A DNA stretch of 64,000 nt from Amphibalanus amphitrite (taxonomy: Eukaryota > Arthropoda > Thecostraca > Balanomorpha > Balanidae): assembly GCF_019059575.1 (NCBI RefSeq), contig NW_024881834.1, positions 186,001 to 250,000 of the forward strand, written 5' to 3'. Shown piece after piece: positions 54,958-64,000 of this stretch; positions within the stretch are counted from its first letter, which is position 1; every line of letters begins with the position of its first letter. A program made the position numbers and the translations under genes. The notes below the pieces were generated by a model that ran no database searches, had not been told where the DNA came from, and saw nothing but the letters and a program-made list of their open reading frames with translations.

Positions 54958-57900
54958 CGTTTCGCCATAATTCAATGTTCGAAAACTTGGAGACCTCGGA
55001 CGAGACATGGACCAACTAGGCAAAGACAAAGACCACGTTCGTACCTAGATGTAAGCGAAGTCGGCACCGAGAGTCAGTCACGTTGAGCTTGGAGACGGAG
55101 CCACAGGAAGCTGTGCGGAACGCGTTCTGCGCGGTGACCGAAGACGGTCGAGCTGGGATGGCTGATCGGGAGTCGCAGCTCCCCAAACTGTGGATGCCGA
55201 GCAGTTCTGTATCCCAATCTGAAAGCAAGAGACAGAACAAGACGGCAAGTCAGTACAGACCTATCAGAGAGCCAGCAGTAACGGTGTGATGCGGTGACAG
55301 AATGATTCTTGAGGAAATATATGAATCTCATTTCTCAACCTCAGTAGACGGGCACGCATGTGTTAAAAATAAATAAGAAACATACAATATTAAAGTTATG
55401 GAATATTACTTCTTATCAAATTATCGTTTACAAACAAATTAATAAGAGGACCAAATGCCCGGCCCAGACCTTCTAAACATATTTTACACAAACTGATAAC
55501 GTTTCGGCGGTTACGAACGGGTCGACATCGGGTGGACTTCGAACAGACATAGGATAGACTTTGGACAGACACTGGACGGACAAACATGCTGTATCTGGCA
55601 GCATCAGCAGTGGACCTCAAGCTAACCAGACCAGCGGCGAGGACCTCCAGCTCGTTGGCGCTGTCGCACCTGGCGCCGCCCCTGACCCGGTACAGTCTCT
55701 CTCGCGGCGCGCGGCCTCTGACGTCACCGGCCGGCGCCGGCGGGGCAGGTGTGAGCCCGCCGCCGCGCCGCCGCCGCCGCCGCCGCCGCCGCCATTGCCA
55801 ATCCGCGCGGCGGTCAGTGCACCGCCCGCCCTCCCCCGCCCCCGCCCCCGCCCCGGATCAGCCCGCTGTGCCCGGTTACACAAGAGGCGGCGGCGGCGGC
55901 GCGCCGGTGGAATCGTGACCGGTCGGCACCTGTGCCCGGCGCCGGAGCTCACAGCGAGCACTGCACAGTGCACAGTGACAGCGGCGCCCGCTCAGTGGGA
56001 GCAGTGTCCCTGCATAGCTCGCTCAGTGCACAGCGCACACTGAACAGTGCACAGTGGCGGCCGGAACACTGAACCGCCACTGGGATGGCTGGGATTGAAG
56101 GACACTATGGGAGTGGGTACAATAAAGGATTTCACGTGCACACAGCACAGACGCGCTCTCAAGTCTCAGAGACAGCGAAGATTATCCGTAATCAGCAATG
56201 CATAAGCTAAGCATTATTGCCGCCACCGATCACCACTGTTACATCTCGCTAGTCTATTTGTATCAACCCCACTCCTAGACCATTGCCTCTCGGCCAAACC
56301 GCCATTTACTGGGGTCGTTGAGCCCTCTCTGACCGGCCCTCACCACTCCCTCACCACCCCGCTCGGCGGACAGAGAACCCACGGCGGCACGCGGCGCCGA
56401 GTAGGAGGCGCGGCCGGTCAGTTTTTGTTGCACTACGTCAGCCATTCAGAGGATCCCATCCCGGGCCCCGGCGTAAAAACCGGCCCGCAGCGGCGCCGCC
56501 AGGCGGCCGACGGGTGGCGTGAGCTCGAATTGTCGGCTTTGGGCTTCAGCAATCAGCTCTATATTGTTCATAGATCCCTGAGATGCTTGTTTGATTGGAC
56601 TTGCATCATAGGTACTCCAGTCCCCAACAGGATGGCTGGAACATGCAAAACGAGCTTATCTGGTATGCTAATTGACAACACATACGGACGCGCAAATTAA
56701 CTAGGTAATTTGTTCGCCGCAATCTTTCCACACGTGATGTAAATGAGCCTCAAACAGGACAAATGGCGAGCAGGTGTCACTTTAAGGAGAGTCGGCACAC
56801 AGCGTTGCCACTCGCTGACCGTTCGCGTGGTACGACTGGGAACGATGTCCAAGAACTGCATTCCGTGACCGCTTCAGTGAACTCCAAGTGTTCGCAAAAG
56901 TAGCAGCATCGCCGGGGCACCGGGAACAAATTGAGTCCGAGAAGTAAAGCGATAGGCACGCCAGCTTTTCTGGCGAATGATATGATCGGGATAGTGTTAA
57001 TATTCTGGAAATGTGGCCCAAATGTAAGGTTGATGCCCCATGTGATATTTGTATTTCCTAGCCGCACTGAGCGCACTCGGTAGCAGTTATCAGAGCTTGC
57101 ATCGTGTTGAAACGCTGGACATCAGATCAACACAAGGTCCCAGTGAGTAGTGACGCATCAAACCCGAGGCTTCTCTCAGTCCGGTCATTTTTGCAGACGG
57201 TAGAAACCCGTACAATCCCTGGGACTTCAACTAGAATCACGATATGAGAATCGCGAGCCCGGCAACACTTTCGGGTCAACAAGGGCTCAAATTTTCATCA
57301 TATTGGGCCATGACCAGAAGTGGTCTGAATCAAAATTACTCTCATTATCACGGATGCGACTGAGCACAAACCGATGCTTATAAAGACACAGGCATGCAAC
57401 ACAACATACTGATGCAGATACTCAGTCTCAGACATAAACATATTGATGATAGACTCAGAAAGCGGTAAAACATGGTAAAGAATAGGGTAAACCTAAACAC
57501 ACTTCTGCCGGATAATGCCGGATAAAGCCGGTCCAAACTCTGAGCAGCAAAAACAGTGAGACAAAGTTCTAAGTTCTAACGGAGGTAATTTACGAGTTTT
57601 TCTCCCCAAATTTGACTCTCAAGAGCTCATTTCATGACTAGCTAGCCTGGCCATCAAGAAAAGCATGAAACCATCGCCCACCTCTGACCCAGCGCTAACC
57701 ATTTGACCAACTGCCCGTCCCTGACCAATCTGGTGGCACACAATAAATTAACCGATCTCGAGCAGTAGCGCACACAATCAATTCTGCCGACTGCACTTCA
57801 GCCTGTAGGATCGATTCGGCCCACGGCGCGCGGCCGGCGCCGGCGGTTCGGCGTCCTTGACCTCAGCAGAACTGGGTCGGCACTCGATCCCGAGCCAGGA

Positions 57901-58009
57901 AAACTGCAGCACTCAGACGCCCGACTAGCGCTACCACCGGCAACGCCGGAGCCGTGGCTATTCGTGACTGATGCAGAGTCACGAAACATCAGACGCCACG
58001 ACGAGGTAG
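54958..58009. other. no recognised gene; CpG-rich (CCG)n block at 55.7 kb
   Basis: A GC-rich block at about 55640-56060 contains a run of nine CCG triplets near 55770 and many CpG. It may be a promoter or 5' exon. Elsewhere I see no conserved frame. The phrase GCCGGATAA is repeated near 57510. Confidence 0.35.
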
Positions 58010-58135
58010 ACGTGAGAAAGACGTGAGACGTGACGTGAGGGAAAGCTGACGTTAGACGTGGCAGGAGGGACGTGACAGACGTGAAACGTGACGACAGAGA
58101 GACGTCAGACGTGAGACGTTAGACGTGGTGTGGCT
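58010..58135. repeat. GACGTGA-type short tandem repeat
   Basis: The words GACGTGA, AGACGTGAGACGTGACGTGA and GACGTCAGACGTGAGACGTT recur for about 125 bases. This gives a dense array of ACGT cores. Confidence 0.65.
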
Positions 58136-58564
58136 ACAAGTATGATTCGAGGGAGCAGTGGTGTCGCCGCTGGTTCGTGTCAACTGTCAATAGACACCGT
58201 CGTCAGACGGTCAGCACTCCGACGGGAATCATAAGATCCCGAGACCTTCGTGGGGAAACTGCAGCAAGGTGAACGGGGAGACCCATTCGTTAGGAATGAA
58301 TGTCACGGTAGGAAAAGCTTGGTCACAGTTGGCCCTCACTTCTACACAAGCATAACGCAATGTCGAATTATAGTTGCGTGCCGAAACAGCTTACAACTTC
58401 AGGACCGTTTAACCTGGGAGAACAGAAAATAAAAAAGCACAGCTTCTTTCAACAGTGAATTTAAAAGGTGCCATCAACGCCGATATATCGAGACACAAAA
58501 CAGCTTGTTAGCCAGCGTTCAATCAGGGCTATCAGTTCACGCACAAACATCAATCTGCAAGCAC

Positions 58565-58841
58565 GAATAGCCCACAAGAAGCCATCCCGGCGCCTGGAGC
58601 GCTCAGCGTCACCATTCTAAAACTTAGTTTCGAGATTCCACCGCCGCGCGGCGCTGCGTTCGACCCGATGCTCTCGGCGAAAGTGCTGGCCTTTGGCGGA
58701 GGTCGTCGGACCCTGTGCTTCGGCGCTGAACCGCGTGACACGGAGCTGGCGGTCCACAGCGACCTCCAGTTCTACGGGCGACGAGCCGGCCATTCAGCGA
58801 CCCGTAGGGCTTTAAACGACCCCGCAGGGTGCTATTCGTGA
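58565..58841 (+). other. coding-like fragment of unknown origin
   Basis: An open + strand frame runs through ALSVTILKLSFEIPPPRGAA, then FDPMLSAKVLAFGGGRRTLC, and on to a TGA at about 58841. Codon use resembles the real genes. No start, splice partner or family could be recognised. It may be an exon, a transposon fragment or chance. Confidence 0.25.
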
Positions 58842-61789
58842 AGTGACGATCCCTCTAAACTTCGGCCATGCTGGAACAGTCATTGACGAGCTACGACATT
58901 TAGGTTTTATGTTGTCGGCTGACAGCCGGCTAGTTGTTGAGATTATGTTGTTGATAAATCAGCTCAGTGTGTCATCTAGATACGGAGTGCACGTATTTCG
59001 GAGTGAAGTAATTGCGCTACAGTGAGCGACTCTTGTGTTCAGCGCTCTGGAAAGATAACAGCGACCACATAGTCACTGCGCAACAACAACGATGTAAATC
59101 ACCGACCCGATTTGTCACCATTTACCACTTTCCTTTTCCCGCGGCCTGGGAACTTTTCAACCATAGCCGATGTCTTCCCTGGGCGTCCAGTGTATAGTCG
59201 CTGGTATACCGGGCCGGGCGGGCGGTGGGTAAAATCGTCTCTCTACCTCTCTCCGGAGTCGCCGGCGAGTCTTGCTCTCTGCTCTCCTCTCTGTCGCCGG
59301 TTTGGAGCCAGTTCGGTGCGGCTGTGCCGAGCGAGACTCTCGCTCGACGAGCCACCATTCCGACCGTCACATTCCTCCATATTTTCACCTCGGGCGTCGC
59401 CAGCTGGTCCACTGAGCGAGATGTTACCACACCCGGCGGCGGGTTATATGGCCAAACGGGCGAGATATCATCCCGCGGAGACCGCAGGAAACAATCCAGG
59501 AAAATCCAGCCACCAGAACTTGCACCTCAGAAACACGATTGCCGACACCAACTCTGATAACCGAGGGCATGAAATGTACTGCGGTTAGGTATTGAGAAAC
59601 GCTCGGCTTTACAGGAAAGTCGAACAGGCCGAAATAACGTGTTTGAACTCTGAGAAACACCCCTCTAGCCTAGCACGTCCGCAGCACCCCAAACTACCGG
59701 GAAGAGCTACCAAAAAGGGGTATTTAGATGAGCTCACACGAGCTCACTCGCGACTCGCTTTTCCCTTCCACCTGGCTTCGGTCATTGACCCGACGAAACC
59801 ACAACGCTTCATTTCTGTGGAAAGGTTCGGTGAAGTGCCCGCCAATTCCTCACCACAGGAAATCACCCGAACACTACAGGCAGCTCCTAAATCCCATCCC
59901 CCACGACTCCCTATCAGGATAAACCCTCCGACGCCGGCGCCTGGTTATCGAACAGCCGTTCATGTAACTTCTCACCCTCCCGAACAGCCTCCACATCGAA
60001 CCGAACCGGAGCTCTCGCCGAGCCCACCGGGTTCAGCCCGCCAGTACGGGCTCACTGGCGACTGTGTTGTGCCTCCCAAACACAATGGAGAACGAACCCC
60101 CTAGCCGGCGGCTCCGACGACTTAACGGCGCGAGTCGTGTGTCGCGTCGGCCGGCGGGCCGCGGGGCCGTCCAACAATCGATTGAACCGCGCCGTCACCT
60201 GAGCTGGAGCATTGGGAGCCGGAGCCCCCCCCCCCCCCTCGGAGAGGGGGGGGCAGGGTACGCCGCATGGTAACAGGAGGTTGTTGTTGTTTAGGTCAAG
60301 AGTTACACCGTCCCGGGATCAGAGTGCACCTGTGTCTCAGCTGGTGGTTGACGGTCATTGGGGAAGTTGGAAGACGGGCATCCCACATTACATGAATGTG
60401 GTGAGTGATGGCAGACAAAAAGCAAGGCCCGATCCCGTCGAGATATTATTGGATACCGTTCAGTCAAACTAACTAACTAGTTTGTCCTGTGCAAATTATC
60501 GCAACATCCACGTAAAAAAAAAAACATGCTAAGGCTTACGATTGCCCCCGGATTAACACAAAATAGTTTCAAGGAAAATGTCATTTTCATGCATTGCATG
60601 TCAAATTACATAATCGAATTACGTAAGAGGCTTGGTGAACAATGTGTCATCGACGCTGAATTTAAAGCTCCGCCGCATTTCAATCCAGCTTAAAGAGGGA
60701 ACCCTTTATGGCGCATAACGACAATGAACGTAATTAACAGGATTGAATATCCCAGAATATTAACGCACAAAGCTCCTCCCTAACTCTACCCACAAGCGAC
60801 CAATGTCCGACCGCATATAGACGGTAGACCCCAACGTTTCACTACCTGGCACACTCCTTCACTCCTTCAGACCCTCAACACCTGAGGACTCCGGGGATGA
60901 TCGTCCCCTCCCCAGCTCGTCTAGTGACACCTAGTCTCATCTGGTGCCGCGTTATATCCACCGTGTCACCTCAGCCCTACCACCACCGCCGCGTCCATCG
61001 TCGCGGGCCGCCGGCTCGTCGAGCGCGGTTACTGGGCCGCTGACCGGCGAGGGCCACTGGAGTTGCGTCACAGGAGTACCAGCCGTGGGCTGTGGCGTGG
61101 CGGCACGGCTCCACGGCTGGGAGCTGTGGGGTGACGGTCGGTCGTCCCGGCGGGGCGAACCCAGTACGGACGGCCGACTGCACCGCATCGTGCCCCGCCG
61201 TGGTGTGGTACGCGGCGGTACTGGGTGCCTCAGGGCGATTTAGGGTACCTCAGAGGCACATGGCACCTCACCGTGGCAAACGGTACATTGAAGCGGCACA
61301 CGGTACCTCAAAGCGCCACGGCACCCCGCGCTGTCTCACAGAGCAGCAAGGCGTATACATGTTACTACTGCGCCACTGCGGTGCTCCTCATCTCCTACCG
61401 AGGAGTCCCGGTGTGTCGTGCCCGAAAAAGTCCCTCCTCAGTCCATCTCCCACGCACGTGACATTAGACCACCCATTCCTGGCCGTTCGCCGTGGTCATC
61501 AATTGGTCCACAAATAGGTCACTGTGACCCGTGGCCTATCATCGACTGCATGCATTGTTTATTTCCTGCACCGACATAAGCACTGACGCCTATGCCAACT
61601 GAAATGATCCTCGTGACGACATAAATGGAGTCGCATGAAACTAATCAAAACCTTGTAACTTTGCAGTGATATTCCAGTGACAGTTCCCCGAAATAGCGAA
61701 CACTTGTCCGTTCAGCGGTATCAATATGATATACCAGTAAAACGCCTTTTGGGCGAAGAACGAGCGAGCGAGATAGTGAGCCCTGCACG
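58842..61789. other. no recognised gene; GC-rich blocks at 59.3, 60.1 and 61.1 kb
   Basis: GC-rich blocks at about 59200-59480, 60090-60260 and 60960-61230 show CpG enrichment but no conserved frame. A 13-base C run beside a G run lies near 60227. Repeats of the type GGTACCTCA...GGCAC lie near 61240-61320. Confidence 0.3.
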
Positions 61790-62545
61790 TGCAGAAGGGC
61801 GAGAGGGTACTTCCAACGGGCTTGTGCAAAGCACCCTTCTAACCGGTCGCTAGCGGTGTACCAAATTTGAACGCAATCGGCCCAGCCGTTCCTGAGATCT
61901 GGAAGCGGCATTCTGCACGTGCGCACGTGCAAACGGGGTCCAAAATGACTTTTGCACGGCACCCTACTAACCGGTCCCGAACCGTGTACCAAATTTGAGC
62001 GGAATCGGCCCAGCCGTTCTCGAGATCTGGAAACGCCCCCTGCACGTGCGCACGTGCAGTAGCACCCTAACCGCAACACATGGAAATGCATTGCCTGGTG
62101 GGTGCCTACCTGTATGCCAAGTTTCAGCGAAATCGCCCCAGTAATTACCGAGTTACTGAAATGGGAACAAATTTGGCACCTCTTATTGTTGTATTTTGCA
62201 CGTGCAGTGGGGGTCACTCACATAGATGAAGAGTATCCGACCTTTGGTAGAAGGGATGCAGCTACCCTATAAAAATAACCGCAAGACAATCGCTCAAGCC
62301 GCTGCTGAGATAATATGGGCCTCTCAAAATCATTACTTTTGCAAAACTGCTTGAACACCCTTGACTTTTCACGTGGCACGTGCCACGGCGGTCACTGAGA
62401 TGTATCAAAAGTAGTCAATTACGGGGTAGAAGGGATGGGGCTACCCAGCAAAAAAGACCGCAGGCCATTCGGTCCAGCGGTTGCTGAGATATAAGCCTCT
62501 CAAAAGCGTTACAGGCCGGGCCGGGCCGGGCCGGGCCGGGCCGCT
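61790..62545. repeat. complex repeat with TGCACGTGCGCACGTGCA palindromes
   Basis: Two units of about 128 bases (from 61841 and 61969) share AACCGGTC, GTGTACCAAATTTGA, ATCGGCCCAGCCGTT and GAGATCTGG, and each ends in the palindromic GCACGTGCGCACGTGC. A third is degenerate. A related pair of about 185-base units follows (from about 62250 and 62430; TAGAAGGGATG...GCTGAGAT). The block ends with (GGGCC)n at about 62516-62543. Confidence 0.7.
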
Positions 62546-64000
62546 AATACTGAGATTTTTCCGTTATATTGAAAAGACTTCGCTTCGCTCGCTGCGCTCG
62601 CTCGCTCGTAACGACAGGACATTATCACACTGATACCTACTCGTATATCGGCTCTGTGCAGAGGCTTCATATGGGCCATTTCAGTGATTGTTCAAGGGAG
62701 TTCCCCGGCAAACAGAGTGATGATCGCAATTGTCTTCACGAGCGCTGTCGACCCATGAGGATCAGCGAGCTCCGTGTCTGTTGTGTGTTGACTGTTGGGC
62801 CCTGTTAGCAGTGGCACTGACGATGGCCCGATATTTACTCTTCCCAAATGGGTGGGGCAAAGTGGACAGGAATTACAACTATGCAATGAAACTTTGTTAC
62901 CATAACTACCCCTTCAATGGGGGCGTTGACGATCGCTATTCGCTTACCAATCGTGGACAAAGACTCAACTGAAATTTCGGTACTCTGGCTGTTTCTCCAA
63001 ATGTGACCTCGTGACATTCACATCGGGTGCATTTTCGAGACAGATCACGATACTGACCTTTGGCATAAAACGTCTGAACTTCTCACAGCAACGCCCGGCA
63101 AGTTTCATTATTTCACATTGTCGTCAGTGTTCTCAGAAATCTCCAGGGAAGATCTAACCTCCCCAGTGCCCACACAGAAATATCTATAAATTTTCTTCTG
63201 TCGGTCGAGTATGGGCCTCCTAAGAACTGGGAGAATAGATAAAAAGGTAGCTCATTTTCCTGAATATCTACAAATAAAACTTCAACGCGGCATATGACGG
63301 TCCATAAAAGGTTTCGCGTAGCATTGGAGCGCTGACCATACCCTATAAACCAATAAACATGTCAACAAACTCGCATTAGCCATGTGATAACTTTCGCTGC
63401 GGATTACACGACTCACGAGCAACATCTCGCAAATCCCACAAATATGTGGCAGAGTTTTTGCGGCTACTGAATCCACAGGCTGTTAGGAATAATATGCCAG
63501 TAATATGTTGCGTGCAAGATGGACATAATCGACATAACCACCATGTAAGCACCCATGCTCGTTTTTGGAACACATACACCGAGAGACGGTGAGGCTGTTT
63601 GCACTGCATTCAGTTCAGCCATGTCGGCATTCCAGAGAGTTCCCCAGGCCAACCGACCAACCGACGCTGCTGGAGTCGACACCAGTTGCAGTCCCGTGAA
63701 AACTTGGAATCTAGTCGAATCACTACATATTTTCCTCATGGATGCATCCAACCGAATAGGAATCACCACATTAGTTTAATGAGCATCATTGACCGATGTG
63801 CATGACATCAATACACATTAGTTCCATGTCCATCATTGATCAACAATAAACACCAAGCAAGCTTCCCCGCCAGCACATCAACACTCCCCGACAAGCACAA
63901 TCAGCTGCGGTGGTCACCCACCGGCCCAGTCAGCTGGTGTATGTTATCTGACGGCCCCAGGGGCTGAATCAGCTCCGCCCAGAGCTGGGCAAGCTCACCT
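62546..64000. other. no recognised gene
   Basis: The sequence is moderately AT-rich with short unrelated open frames. The last bases (CTCACCT, reverse AGGTGAG) could be a donor of a - strand exon lying just outside the window. Confidence 0.3.

Noticed and set aside
61645..62217. 190-codon - strand frame with repeated 'NGWAD..QIWYT' segments
   Set aside because: The repetition follows the 128-base DNA repeat, not a protein domain.

Overview
This is eukaryotic nuclear DNA. Genes are broken into many short exons with GT-AG introns, poly(A) signals (AATAAA) follow coding ends, and DNA transposons, SINE/LINE-type insertions and satellites fill the introns and intergenic space. The conserved proteins (Ral GTPase-activating protein subunit beta, group I p21-activated kinase) are animal proteins. 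Codon use is GC-rich, introns are a few hundred bases long and polymorphism-like repeats are common. An arthropod, perhaps a crustacean, would fit, but the sequence alone does not prove it.

Layout. (1) 2-1096, + strand: the 3' end of a helical-repeat protein gene, possibly THADA-like, running in from outside the window and followed by a poly(A) signal. (2) 2399-19419, - strand: a complete RALGAPB gene. I could rebuild it exon by exon as 30 coding exons with consistent phases, 4,467 coding bases and 1,488 residues. It is convergent with gene 1. Its introns carry a 5'-truncated LINE copy with target-site duplications, an 848-bp foldback element, and a striking set of local duplications of exon edges. 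(3) 21227-22954, + strand: a group I PAK kinase with its whole coding region in one exon, divergent from RALGAPB. (4) 25658-36403, - strand: a six-exon gene for a 489-residue, Pro/Ala-rich, probably nuclear protein that I do not recognise. It contains CtBP-type motifs and basic patches, and every splice phase agrees. (5) About 37-64 kb: no confidently assigned host gene. This part holds GC/CpG-rich blocks (37.4-38.2, 45.6-46.4, 48.3, 50-51, 55.7, 59.3 and 61.0 kb) that could be promoters or first exons, and many repeats. The repeats include a 1.25-kb element present twice around a 2-kb element with a 62-bp minisatellite, a three-level nest (foldback element containing a mariner containing a SINE), several MITEs, and AGGTCA-rich repeats.

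How the genes relate. RALGAPB is the obligate partner subunit of the RalGAP complex that switches off RalA/RalB. PAK is an effector of Rac/Cdc42. The two lie head to head about 1.8 kb apart, so a shared regulatory region is possible but unproven.

The most unusual signal is in RALGAPB. Edges of at least five exons, with their splice sites, are repeated within a few tens of bases, and the coding differences between copies are almost all synonymous (about 16 synonymous to 1 replacement by eye). That pattern fits either local haplotype mis-assembly in a highly polymorphic species or real small duplications copied from functional alleles.
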